This document shows positions 25,564-34,097 of a stretch of 64,000 bases of DNA, piece after piece. Made by a program: the position numbers and the translations under genes. Position 1 is the stretch's first letter. The number at the start of each line of letters is the position of its first letter. The notes under the pieces were generated by a model that searched no databases, was not told where the DNA came from, and was given only the letters and a program-made list of their open reading frames with translations. The stretch comes from a bacterium (GTDB lineage: Bacteria > SZUA-79 > Acidulodesulfobacterales > Acidulodesulfobacteraceae). The stretch is from contig JAJYDX010000001.1 in the NCBI GenBank assembly GCA_021777135.1, positions 372,001-436,000 of the forward strand, in the 5' to 3' direction.

Positions 25564-25592
25564 ATAATAATGACTTTAAAGTCATTTGTCAA
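25564..25592 (-). promoter_or_regulatory. Efflux-operon promoter with palindromic operator in its spacer
   Basis: On the minus strand a perfect TTGACA (25592-25587) and TATTAT (25569-25564) are separated by exactly 17 bases. The spacer is filled by the perfect 18-base palindrome AATGACTTTAAAGTCATT (25569-25586). A protein bound there would cover the polymerase site, so this is a strong candidate for repression of the tolC-macA-macB operon. No regulator gene is adjacent. Confidence 0.7.
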
Positions 25593-25613
25593 TATAAATT
25601 TAAATTACAAAAA

Positions 25614-26948
25614 ATGCCCTTAAGTTTTAATCTTGTAAGTTTAGGATGCCCGAAAAATCAGGTTGATTCGGAAGTAATATTTACGCGTCTTCAGAAATCC
25701 AATATAAAATTCACTCCAGACATAGATAATTGCGATGTTTGCGTTATAAATACCTGCGGTTTTATAGAGACTGCAAGAAAAGAATCTATAGGCGTAATTA
25801 TGGAAGCAATAAGAAAAAAACAGGAGGGAAAGATAAGGTATATAGCTGTTGTCGGATGTATGATAAATAACAATATCGCGACACTTAAAGAAGAGCTACC
25901 CGAAGTAGATATATTCCTTACTACTTTCGATGAGGAAAAGATAATTGAAGCGCTTGAGCAGGTAACACAAAGAAAAATAACAACTAAAGATTTTAATGTT
26001 CATAAAAAATTTGAAAGAGAACATTTTAATTTAAGAAAAACTGCCTATATAAAAATTTCCGAGGGATGCGGAAGGGCTTGTTCATTTTGTACAATTCCTA
26101 TAATTAGAGGGGCATATAGGTCTAAGTCTATAGAAGAAATAAAAAATGAAGCATCGTATTTAGCTGCAAACGGAGTAAAAGAGATCATAATAGTTTCTCA
26201 GGATACTTCTTGTTACGGCGCAGATTTAAACATAAAGAACGGGTTATACAGGCTCTTAAAGGAACTTGTAAAAATAAAAGGTATAAAATGGATAAGACTT
26301 ATGTATCTTTATCCTTTAAAAAATTTATTTAATGACGATTTAATAAAACTTATAAAAGACGAAGAAAAAATCCTTAAATATATAGATATGCCGGTTCAGC
26401 ACATAAGCGGTCGAATATTAAAAATGATGAAGCGCGGCGATACTAAAAAAGATGTTGTATATCTAATAGAAAAAATTAAAAAAGAAATTCCCGAAGCTGC
26501 TTTAAGAACTTCCCTTATTGCGGGTTTTCCCGGTGAAACCGACGAAGACTTCGAAGAACTTATAAATTTTATTAATGAATTTCAGTTTGATAATCTTGGG
26601 GTCTTTAAATACTCGGACGAAAAAGATGCCGCTTCTCATAAGTATGGACCTAAAGTAAATGCTAAAATTAAATCCGCAAGGTTTAAAGCTTTAATGGAAA
26701 CACAAAAAAACCTTCTGCCCTCAATATTATCTAGACATATAGGACGTACTTACGATGCTATAATTGACGAAACAAACAATAAAACTATAAAGTTGAGAAC
26801 TTATTTTCAGGCTCCGGATATTGACAGTAACGTTTACATATATGAAGGAGATTCAAAATATAATTCTAAAAATAAACTTGCCGAAGACTTTATGCAAGTT
26901 AAAATATTAAAAATAAGTGGATATGATTTATTGGGTGTTCCGCAGTAA
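25614..26948 (+). CDS. rimO: Ribosomal protein S12 methylthiotransferase RimO
   Basis: A 444-residue radical-SAM enzyme that adds a methylthio group to an Asp of S12. It has the N-terminal cluster Cys in SLGCPKNQVDSE, INTCGF and VGCM, the radical-SAM motif CGRACSFC, the MPVQHIS segment that is typical of RimO, and a C-terminal TRAM domain. It is the third sulfur-inserting modification enzyme in the window. No ribosome site is visible before the ATG. Confidence 0.93.
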   Translation: MPLSFNLVSLGCPKNQVDSEVIFTRLQKSNIKFTPDIDNCDVCVINTCGFIETARKESIGVIMEAIRKKQEGKIRYIAVVGCMINNNIATLKEELPEVDIFLTTFDEEKIIEALEQVTQRKITTKDFNVHKKFEREHFNLRKTAYIKISEGCGRACSFCTIPIIRGAYRSKSIEEIKNEASYLAANGVKEIIIVSQDTSCYGADLNIKNGLYRLLKELVKIKGIKWIRLMYLYPLKNLFNDDLIKLIKDEEKILKYIDMPVQHISGRILKMMKRGDTKKDVVYLIEKIKKEIPEAALRTSLIAGFPGETDEDFEELINFINEFQFDNLGVFKYSDEKDAASHKYGPKVNAKIKSARFKALMETQKNLLPSILSRHIGRTYDAIIDETNNKTIKLRTYFQAPDIDSNVYIYEGDSKYNSKNKLAEDFMQVKILKISGYDLLGVPQ

Positions 26949-26978
26949 TTTTATATATCAGATATCTGATATATAAAA
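26949..26978. terminator. Perfect 30-base palindrome after rimO
   Basis: The 15-base arms TTTTATATATCAGAT and its exact complement meet with no loop, starting directly after the rimO stop codon. The core ATCAGAT/ATCTGAT is partly shared with the terminator palindrome at 54011-54044. A real hairpin would need a small loop opened at the centre. No T-run follows on the plus strand, so termination is plausible but not certain; an operator is the alternative. Confidence 0.45.
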
Positions 26979-27011
26979 CATTTAATATTGTTCGCAGGAA
27001 CTTAAAATTTC

Positions 27012-27040
27012 TTGACTAAAAACTCAGGATAAATTATAAT
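27012..27040 (+). promoter_or_regulatory. Promoter of the hdr-flx operon
   Basis: TTGACT (27012-27017) and consensus TATAAT (27035-27040) are exactly 17 bases apart, one of the best promoters in the window. The leader is about 90 bases long. Confidence 0.75.
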
Positions 27041-27115
27041 AAAAAGACGTTTTTTAAAAATTTATAAAAATATTAAAATATATATATAAAATAATTTAAA
27101 ATAATCTTTAGTATG

Positions 27116-27134
27116 TTAATATAGGGCATATTAA
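27116..27134 (+). promoter_or_regulatory. Hairpin presenting the hdrC ribosome site in its loop
   Basis: TTAATAT (27116-27122) pairs perfectly with ATATTAA (27128-27134) around the loop AGGGC, which is the only Shine-Dalgarno-like sequence before ATG 27136. Access of the ribosome would depend on this structure. Confidence 0.4.
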
Positions 27135-27135
27135 T

Positions 27136-27684
27136 ATGAAAACTGTTATAAACGAACAAAATAGAAGAAACTTTGCATCTCAGGTAGAATCTATGCTACA
27201 TGATAAGCTGTCTAAGTGCTATCAATGCGGTAAATGTTCTGCCGGATGTCCCGTCAACTTCGAAATGGATTATACTCCTAACCAGATTATAAAAATGACT
27301 GAACTAGGGATGGAAGATAAAGTTCTTCATTCAAAAACGATATGGCTTTGCGTTTCATGCAATACCTGTTCTACCCGCTGCCCTAAAGGGTTTGAAGTTA
27401 CCGGCATTATGGACGTTTTGAGGGAAATAGCTGAAAAGAAAGGTATAACGTCGAAAGTGGAAAAAGAAGTCCAAATGTTTCACGAAGTATTTCTCGATAA
27501 CGTTAAATCTAACGGCAGAATATTTGAGCTCGAGCTTGTTGGCAAGTACAAATTAAAAACGCGTCATCTGTTTAGGGATATGTTTCTCGCTCCCAAAATG
27601 CTTGAGAAGGGAAAACTAAAAATGCATGGAGAAAAAATAGCCAACTTAAATCAAATTGCTAAAATTTTTAAGGATTTCGAATAA
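27136..27684 (+). CDS. hdrC: Heterodisulfide reductase subunit C-like iron-sulfur protein
   Basis: A 182-residue soluble protein with two ferredoxin motifs, Cys28, 31, 34, 38 and Cys72, 75, 78, 82, the second followed by PKGFEVTGIMDVLREIAEKKG as in HdrC. It carries electrons between HdrA and HdrB. It is the first gene of a seven-gene Hdr-Flx operon; the gap to hdrB is 19 bases. Confidence 0.94.
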   Translation: MKTVINEQNRRNFASQVESMLHDKLSKCYQCGKCSAGCPVNFEMDYTPNQIIKMTELGMEDKVLHSKTIWLCVSCNTCSTRCPKGFEVTGIMDVLREIAEKKGITSKVEKEVQMFHEVFLDNVKSNGRIFELELVGKYKLKTRHLFRDMFLAPKMLEKGKLKMHGEKIANLNQIAKIFKDFE

Positions 27685-27703
27685 ATAAGGGAGAATTTTA
27701 TAT

Positions 27704-28648
27704 ATGAAAGTTTCTGAGAAACTTCACGAGGCTAAAAGCGGAGATAATTCGGAAAACTTGTCTGCCGCCGGTAAATTGGCATATTACCCGGGATGCTCAC
27801 TTAAAGGAACCTCTTTTGAATATGAGGTGTCTTTGTTGAGGATACTTGAGGCGCTAAACATAGAGGTTAAAGAGATTCCAGACTGGAACTGTTGCGGAGC
27901 TTCCGCGGCGCACAGTATAAATCATAATTTAGCAGTTGCTCTTCCGGCAAGAAATCTTGCAATAGCGGAAAACGGCGGATACGAATCGGTTCTTGCGCCT
28001 TGCGCGGCTTGTTCAAACAGGCTTAAAAGCGCCGATTATGAATTAAAAACCGATGAAATCCTTAAAAAGAAAATAACCGATTCCATAGAAATGCCTTATA
28101 ATTCAGAAATGAGCATTAACAATATGCTTGAATTTCTTATTGGCGTCGTGGGAAAAGACAAAATAAAAACTTTGGTAAAAAAACCTTTATCTGGACTTAA
28201 GGTTGCCTCTTATTATGGGTGTCTCCTGGTAAGACCGCCTAAGATTATGCAGTTCGACGATCCTGAAAATCCTGTTACGATGGACGAGTTAGTTGCTATT
28301 ACCGGGGCAGAACCCGTGGATTATTCTTTTAAGACCGAATGTTGCGGAGCTATTAACTCGCTATCCAAGCCCGATGTTGTCATGGCTCTTACCGGAAATG
28401 TGCTTTACGATATCAAAAAACACGGGGCAGACCTTGTTGTGGTTGCGTGCCCGCTTTGCCATTCAAATTTAGACGTCAGGCAGAGAGAAATAGAAAGAAA
28501 ATATGACGAAAAGTTAGGTTTACCCGTTCTTTTTATAACAGAGTTGCTAGGGCTGTCTTTCGGCATAGATCCTAAAGACCTTGCAATAGACGGGCATATG
28601 GTCGCTGCTGACAGAGTATTGAAAAAGATTGAAGAGTTATCAAAATAA
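27704..28648 (+). CDS. hdrB: Heterodisulfide reductase subunit B (CCG-domain)
   Basis: A 314-residue protein with two full CCG domains, Cys31, 63-64, 100/103 and Cys173, 213-214, 249/252, the ligands of two noncubane [4Fe-4S] clusters that cleave a disulfide. The N-terminal 25 residues before AYYPGCSL are an extra polar extension. The natural disulfide in a non-methanogen is unknown; in sulfate reducers a DsrC-type protein trisulfide/disulfide is proposed. It differs clearly from the CCG protein of the sdh operon. Confidence 0.95.
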   Translation: MKVSEKLHEAKSGDNSENLSAAGKLAYYPGCSLKGTSFEYEVSLLRILEALNIEVKEIPDWNCCGASAAHSINHNLAVALPARNLAIAENGGYESVLAPCAACSNRLKSADYELKTDEILKKKITDSIEMPYNSEMSINNMLEFLIGVVGKDKIKTLVKKPLSGLKVASYYGCLLVRPPKIMQFDDPENPVTMDELVAITGAEPVDYSFKTECCGAINSLSKPDVVMALTGNVLYDIKKHGADLVVVACPLCHSNLDVRQREIERKYDEKLGLPVLFITELLGLSFGIDPKDLAIDGHMVAADRVLKKIEELSK

Positions 28649-28749
28649 ATAAGAAATCAAATTGATTTTGCATTAGATTTCTGAGTAATAAGATTTTTCA
28701 ACTGTAATATAAGTGTTATTAAGCTATTATATATAAGAGGGTAAATATT

Positions 28750-30732
28750 ATGGCAAGAATAGGCGTATTTGTTTGCTGGTGCGGTTCTAATATCGCCGGA
28801 ACAGTCGATGTAGAAAAGGTTAGGGAAGAAGCCGCTAAAATTCCGGGAGTAGTAAGCGCCTTAGACTATAAATATATGTGTTCTGATCCGGGTCAGAATA
28901 GTTTAAGAAATATAATAAAAGAAAAAAATTTAACAGGTATAGTTCTAGCGGCATGTTCGCCGCATATGCATGAAAATACATTTAGAAAAGCTGCCGCAAA
29001 AGAAGGTTTAAATCCCTATTTTGTCGAGATAGCAAACATAAGGGAGCAGGTTTCATGGGTTCACGAAAATAAAGAGAGAGCAACAGCAAAAGCGGTTGAC
29101 CTTATGAAAATGATGGTCGAAAAAGTAAAAAGAGACAAACCTATTGAAGACGTAAGAGTTCCCTTGAATAAAAAAGCTTTAGTTATAGGAGGAGGAATAG
29201 CCGGAATACAGGCAGCTCTTGATATTGCAAACGGCGGGGTAGAAGTTATACTCGTTGAAAAAGAGCCTTCTATAGGCGGCAAGATGATACAGCTTGACGA
29301 AACCTTCCCTACGCTTGACTGTTCAAGCTGTATAATGACTCCTAAAATGGTTGAGGCAAACCAACATCCTAATATAAAATTATACACATATTCCGAGGTT
29401 GAGGATATTTCGGGATATATAGGCAATTTTAAGATTAGAATCAAGAAAAAAGCAAGAAGCGTCATAGAAAAAGACTGTACCGGTTGCGGTGAATGTTGGA
29501 ATGCTTGTCCGATGCATAAAAATATTAAAAGCGAATTTAACGTGAATCTTTCCGAAAGGACTGCCATATATGTTCCTTTTCCGCAAGCAGTTCCGCTTGT
29601 TCCTGTATTAGACAGGTCGGTATGTCTTCATTTTAAAAAAGGCGGTAAATGTCAGAAATGTTACGATGCCTGCGGTCCTAAGTGCATAAATTTTGACTTG
29701 CAGGATGAAATTATAGAAGAAACGGTAGGAGCAATAGTAGCATCTACCGGATACGATTTGATGGATACTTCTATGTACGGTGAATATGGCTATGGAAAAT
29801 ATAAAGACGTTGTATCCGGCTTGCAGTTCGAAAGGCTTTTGTCTGCTTCCGGTCCAACTGAAGGCGTTATTAAAAGACCCTCCGACGGGAAAACTCCTCA
29901 GACCATAGTTTTCGTTCAGTGCGTGGGCTCTAGAGATCCGGAAAAAGGCGTTCCTTATTGTTCTAAGGTATGTTGTATGTATACAGCGAAACACGCAAAA
30001 TTGTTTGCCCATAAAGTACACGGTTCGCAGAGCTATGTTTTTTACATTGACATAAGATCTACTAGCAAAGGTTACGAGGAGTTTGTCAGAAGCACTATGG
30101 AGCAGGACGGTGCAATTTACTTAAGAGGCAGGGTATCTAAAATATATGAAGACGATGGTAAACTTATAGTTAAAGGCGCCGATACTCTTTCTGGAAATCA
30201 GGTAGAAATTGCTGCAGATATGGTTGTCCTTGCTACAGGCGTAATACCGAAACAAGGCTCCGATAAACTTGCACAGATGCTCGGTATATCATATGATAAA
30301 TACGGATTTTTTACTGAATCACATCCAAAGCTTCGTCCTGCAGAGTCTTCTACGGCAGGGATTTTTCTTGCCGGTATGGCTCAGGGACCCAGAGATATTC
30401 CTGAATCTGTAGTTTCAGGTTCAGCTGCGGCCTCTAAAATATTAGGTCTTTTTTCAAAGAACGAATATGAAGTTGAAGGCACTATTGCCAATGTTAACGA
30501 GTCTACATGTGTTGCTTGTTTTTACTGTCAAAGAGTATGCGCTTACAATGCAATAAGCAAAAAAGAAATTAAAGACAGGAGCGGAAAACTTATAAAAGTC
30601 GTAGCTAACGTTAATCCAGGGCTATGCACCGGCTGCGGAGCATGTGTCAATGCTTGTTTTTCTAAATCTATCGATGTCAAAGGCTTCATGGATGACCAAA
30701 TATATGCGGAAATTAAAGCATTAGCGATTTAA
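28750..30732 (+). CDS. hdrA: Heterodisulfide reductase subunit A (FAD, bifurcating)
   Basis: A 660-residue flavoprotein. The N-terminal domain has Cys9, 11, 44 and 70; the FAD motif GGGIAG is at 147-152; a CSSCIMTPKM segment has Cys191/194; one ferredoxin motif has Cys243, 246, 249, 253; and two more lie near the C-terminus (CVACFYCQRVC and CTGCGACVNAC). HdrA holds the flavin that splits electron pairs between ferredoxin and the disulfide. The length is the standard short HdrA. The upstream gap of 101 bases contains a hairpin with AGAAATC/GATTTCT arms. Confidence 0.96.
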   Translation: MARIGVFVCWCGSNIAGTVDVEKVREEAAKIPGVVSALDYKYMCSDPGQNSLRNIIKEKNLTGIVLAACSPHMHENTFRKAAAKEGLNPYFVEIANIREQVSWVHENKERATAKAVDLMKMMVEKVKRDKPIEDVRVPLNKKALVIGGGIAGIQAALDIANGGVEVILVEKEPSIGGKMIQLDETFPTLDCSSCIMTPKMVEANQHPNIKLYTYSEVEDISGYIGNFKIRIKKKARSVIEKDCTGCGECWNACPMHKNIKSEFNVNLSERTAIYVPFPQAVPLVPVLDRSVCLHFKKGGKCQKCYDACGPKCINFDLQDEIIEETVGAIVASTGYDLMDTSMYGEYGYGKYKDVVSGLQFERLLSASGPTEGVIKRPSDGKTPQTIVFVQCVGSRDPEKGVPYCSKVCCMYTAKHAKLFAHKVHGSQSYVFYIDIRSTSKGYEEFVRSTMEQDGAIYLRGRVSKIYEDDGKLIVKGADTLSGNQVEIAADMVVLATGVIPKQGSDKLAQMLGISYDKYGFFTESHPKLRPAESSTAGIFLAGMAQGPRDIPESVVSGSAAASKILGLFSKNEYEVEGTIANVNESTCVACFYCQRVCAYNAISKKEIKDRSGKLIKVVANVNPGLCTGCGACVNACFSKSIDVKGFMDDQIYAEIKALAI

Positions 30733-30792
30733 TAACTCTGTAAAAAAATGCTGAATAAATATTAATATTTAATATAAAGGAGTCTTTCGGAA

Positions 30793-31269
30793 ATGGAAGA
30801 TAAAGACTTAAAAAAGGAAAACCATGTTGATGTAAAAGTTGCGGAGGCTGGTTCATACGATCCAAGAATAATTGCGTTTGTCTGCAACTGGTGCACATAC
30901 AGCGGGGCTGACCTTGCTGGAACAAGCAGGATGAAATATTCCGACAATGTCAGGGTTATCAAACTTCCATGCACAGGAAGAATAGATCCTCTTTTTATAG
31001 TCGAGGCGTTTAAAAAAGGGGCGAAAGGCGTTCTGGTTTCGGGATGCCATCCGGGAGACTGCCATTATACAAGTGGAAATTATCATTCTAGGCGCAAGTA
31101 TGCTACGTTCAGGGATTTACTTGGATATTTTGGAGTCGATTTAGACAGAGTTGAATTTTCATGGGTTAGCGCTTCCGAAGGTAACAAATGGGTTTCGGTA
31201 ATAAACGAATTTACTGATAAAATTAAATCTATGCCCGGTAAGTCAACCGATATATTTACAAAAAAATAA
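30793..31269 (+). CDS. flxD: FlxD/MvhD-like [2Fe-2S] electron-transfer subunit
   Basis: A 158-residue protein of the MvhD family, with Cys31, 34, 60, 85 and 90, and the signature GCHPGDCHYTSGN. It links a reductase module to HdrA. In methanogens the partner is the MvhAG hydrogenase; here no hydrogenase gene follows, and an NADH-oxidising Flx module does, so the FlxD name fits better. A GGAG ribosome site lies before ATG 30793. Confidence 0.93.
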   Translation: MEDKDLKKENHVDVKVAEAGSYDPRIIAFVCNWCTYSGADLAGTSRMKYSDNVRVIKLPCTGRIDPLFIVEAFKKGAKGVLVSGCHPGDCHYTSGNYHSRRKYATFRDLLGYFGVDLDRVEFSWVSASEGNKWVSVINEFTDKIKSMPGKSTDIFTKK

Positions 31270-31282
31270 TAAGGATATATTT

Positions 31283-32188
31283 ATGGCAAATACGAAGACC
31301 GACGAAAAACTACAAAAAATTGCAAAAGACCTTTTGGAAAGCGGAGAAGTTAGCCTTATAATAGGCTATACCAAGGGTTCTAATTCTCAAAGAATGAGAC
31401 CTCTTTTTGTTACAAGGACAGAAGACGCGGATAAACTTTCATTTAGTCCTAATGCCGTCCAAGACCTTGCGGTATTCCTAAAAAAGGCGGAAGTCAAGAA
31501 GTTTGGGAAAATAGGCATAGTCGTTAAAGGCTGCGATGAGAAAGCCGTTAATGCTTTAATACAGGAATATCAGATTTCCAGGGACAATATAAAAATTATT
31601 GGCGTTGAATGCAACGGCGTGATAAGGCAAAACATTGCAGACAAAGGTGAGACTAATGTTTCAGAATCTACCGTTTACGATAAATGCCTTATATGTGAAG
31701 AACATATTCCCGTATTATATGATTTTCTTGTAGAATCAGAAGAACCCAAGCTTGTTTTGTCCGGAAAAGTTAAGCCTTATTCAGAGATAGCAAGGCTGGA
31801 ATCTATGAGTTCCGAAGAGAAAAATGCTTTCTGGGCTAATGAATTCGACAAATGCATAAAATGCTATGCCTGCAGGCAGGCATGTCCGCTTTGTTACTGT
31901 TCAAGATGTATCGTTGAAAAGAATACGCCGCAATGGATAGACACAAATTCGGAAGAAACAGGTAATGCCCAGTGGAATCTTATAAGAGCCTACCACCTTT
32001 CTGGAAGATGTATAGGTTGCGGCGAATGTGAAAGAGCATGTCCGGTTAATATTCCGCTGATGCTGATTAACGAAAAGATGGCAATAGACGTGTACAATAT
32101 GTTTGGCTATAAATCAGGATTGGATATTAACGCCAAACCGGTTTTCGGAGTTTTCAGCGAAAACGATTTCAACGATTTTATTAAATAA
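31283..32188 (+). CDS. flxC: FlxC-like iron-sulfur subunit (FrhB-type N-terminus)
   Basis: A 301-residue protein. The first 150 residues, with Cys84, 110, 135 and 138, resemble the beta-subunit part of F420-reducing enzymes. The second half has two ferredoxin motifs, Cys191, 194, 197, 201 and Cys243, 246, 249, 253, with two or three additional Cys at 204-209. It is expected to transfer electrons inside the Flx module. It follows flxD by 13 bases. Confidence 0.85.
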   Translation: MANTKTDEKLQKIAKDLLESGEVSLIIGYTKGSNSQRMRPLFVTRTEDADKLSFSPNAVQDLAVFLKKAEVKKFGKIGIVVKGCDEKAVNALIQEYQISRDNIKIIGVECNGVIRQNIADKGETNVSESTVYDKCLICEEHIPVLYDFLVESEEPKLVLSGKVKPYSEIARLESMSSEEKNAFWANEFDKCIKCYACRQACPLCYCSRCIVEKNTPQWIDTNSEETGNAQWNLIRAYHLSGRCIGCGECERACPVNIPLMLINEKMAIDVYNMFGYKSGLDINAKPVFGVFSENDFNDFIK

Positions 32189-32215
32189 GAAATAAGATAT
32201 TGGAGACGGTTCATA

Positions 32216-33238
32216 ATGGAAGAAAAATATTTTGAAATTTCGGGAGAAAACCTTAAAAGTTTTATTGAGAGGATTATAGCCGACGACTTTGAAGTTATTG
32301 CCCCCATCGATAAAGACGGCGACACGTTTTACGGAAAAATAAACAGATTTGAGGAAGCAAATTTAGATATCCTTCTGCCAAAGATGTCTTATAAAGAATA
32401 TCTTCTTCCTAAAACGGAGACGCTCTTTGAATATTCTTTTTCAGGCGTTAATACCGATATTAAAGACGGACTTGAATCCGTTGCCGGAGCAAACCAAAAA
32501 AGAGTTATTTTTGGCGGAAGGCCGTGCGACGCAGGTGCTGGACCTATAATGGAAAAGGTTTTTAACTGGGACTTTAAAGATGAATTTTTTAACGAAAGAT
32601 TTAAAAATTTGACTATAGTTTCTATAGCTTGCGAAAAGCCGGACAATTATTGTTTTTGCACCGAAATGCAACTTTCCCCTGAAAGCTCTTACGGATCCGA
32701 TGTGCTTCTTAAAAAAGCCGGAGACAAATACTTTGCCATAGTAACCGGTGAAAAAGGTTTGAATCTTATTAAGCCTTATATCAATTTATTTAAAGAAATT
32801 ACAAAAGATAAGGTTCCGGCAGAAAATGACTGGAAAAAATTATTTGAAATAGAAAAGACCAAGAGTTTTTTAGATAAAAACTTTGAACACAACTATTTTC
32901 AGCAGAGGTTTTTATCCTGCATAGGATGTGGCGTCTGTACATATACCTGTCCGACCTGTCACTGTTTTGATATTCAGGATGAAGGAAATCTGAAAGAAGG
33001 CAGAAGGATTAGAAATTGGGACTCCTGCCAGTTCGGCATATTTACTCTTCATACATCAGGGCATAACCCCAGAGTTACACAAGGAGACAGATACAGACAG
33101 AGGCTTATGCATAAATTTAAAATATACAGCGAAAAGTTTGATAAATATCTGTGCGTTGGATGCGGAAGATGTTCCAGAAACTGTCCCGAAGACATAGATA
33201 TAAAAGAAGTAGCGAAAGACTTAGCCGATATGGCTTAA
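32216..33238 (+). CDS. flxB: FlxB-like ferredoxin subunit (HydB/AsrA type)
   Basis: A 340-residue protein related to the beta subunit of sulfhydrogenases and to anaerobic sulfite reductase subunit A. The N-terminal half carries no cluster motif apart from CFC near 145; the C-terminal half has CIGCGVCTYTC (near 240) and CVGCGRCSRNC (near 318). It takes electrons from the flavin subunit encoded next. The gap before it is 27 bases. Confidence 0.87.
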   Translation: MEEKYFEISGENLKSFIERIIADDFEVIAPIDKDGDTFYGKINRFEEANLDILLPKMSYKEYLLPKTETLFEYSFSGVNTDIKDGLESVAGANQKRVIFGGRPCDAGAGPIMEKVFNWDFKDEFFNERFKNLTIVSIACEKPDNYCFCTEMQLSPESSYGSDVLLKKAGDKYFAIVTGEKGLNLIKPYINLFKEITKDKVPAENDWKKLFEIEKTKSFLDKNFEHNYFQQRFLSCIGCGVCTYTCPTCHCFDIQDEGNLKEGRRIRNWDSCQFGIFTLHTSGHNPRVTQGDRYRQRLMHKFKIYSEKFDKYLCVGCGRCSRNCPEDIDIKEVAKDLADMA

Positions 33239-33260
33239 AAAAATAAGGAGCAAATCGTTA

Positions 33261-34085
33261 ATGGAAAATATTTATTTGCCTAAATTGGCTGAAATTAAGG
33301 AAATTATTCAGGAAACAGCTGATACAAAAACTATACGCCTTACTATAGACGGCGGAGGTATAGATTTTCTGCCCGGTCAGTTTGGAGAATTTTCGTTTAT
33401 GGGAGAGGGTGAATCGACATTTGGACTTTCTTCGTCACCGTTAAGAAAAGAATTTTTTGAGTTCAGCTTTAGGTATTCTGGAAGAGCAACCAGCGGTATA
33501 AATAGTCTAAACCAGGGTGATAAAATAGCATTTAGGGGTCCTTACGGAAATTATTTTGATACGTCAAAGATGAAAGGAAAAAATCTCGTTTTTGTTGGGG
33601 GCGGCATAGGTATGGCACCTGTCAAATCCATTATGGAATACTGTTTAGACCAACGAGACGATTATGGCAAAATAACCATATTATATGGTGCCAGGTCCGT
33701 AAACGATCTTTTATATAAAAACATATTTGACGAATGGAAAAAATATAAAGATACCGAATTAATAGTAACAGTAGATCCCGGCGGGGAAACTTCCGACTGG
33801 ACAGGAAAAGTAGGTTTCGTTCCTACTATTCTCGAACAACTGCCGTTAAAAGGGGAAAACAGCATCGCAATAGTATGCGGACCTCCTATTATGATTAAAT
33901 TTGCTTTGAAATCACTTGAGGAAAAAATGGGATTTGACAAAGCAGATATTATTACAACTCTTGAAAACAGAATGAAATGCGGGCTTGGTAAATGCGGAAG
34001 GTGCAATGTCGGAAGCGTTTACGTATGTAAGGATGGTCCGGTGTTTACCGCAAAGGAGCTTGAAAGTCTTCCAAACGACTTTTAA
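33261..34085 (+). CDS. flxA: FlxA-like NAD(P)H:flavin oxidoreductase subunit
   Basis: A 274-residue ferredoxin-NADP-reductase-like protein. The FAD part has FGLSSSPLR and RGPYGNYF, the pyridine nucleotide motif is VGGGIGMAP, and the C-terminus holds a [2Fe-2S] motif with Cys240, 245, 248 and 256. It is the likely entry point for NADH electrons to Flx-Hdr. The gene order hdrCBA-flxDCBA is the reverse of the flxABCD-hdrABC order known from Desulfovibrio. Confidence 0.9.
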   Translation: MENIYLPKLAEIKEIIQETADTKTIRLTIDGGGIDFLPGQFGEFSFMGEGESTFGLSSSPLRKEFFEFSFRYSGRATSGINSLNQGDKIAFRGPYGNYFDTSKMKGKNLVFVGGGIGMAPVKSIMEYCLDQRDDYGKITILYGARSVNDLLYKNIFDEWKKYKDTELIVTVDPGGETSDWTGKVGFVPTILEQLPLKGENSIAIVCGPPIMIKFALKSLEEKMGFDKADIITTLENRMKCGLGKCGRCNVGSVYVCKDGPVFTAKELESLPNDF

Positions 34086-34097
34086 TATTATACGCAT

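Noticed and set aside
29061-29567. A 168-residue minus-strand frame
   Set aside because: It is a shadow of hdrA, caused by codon bias, with no support of its own.
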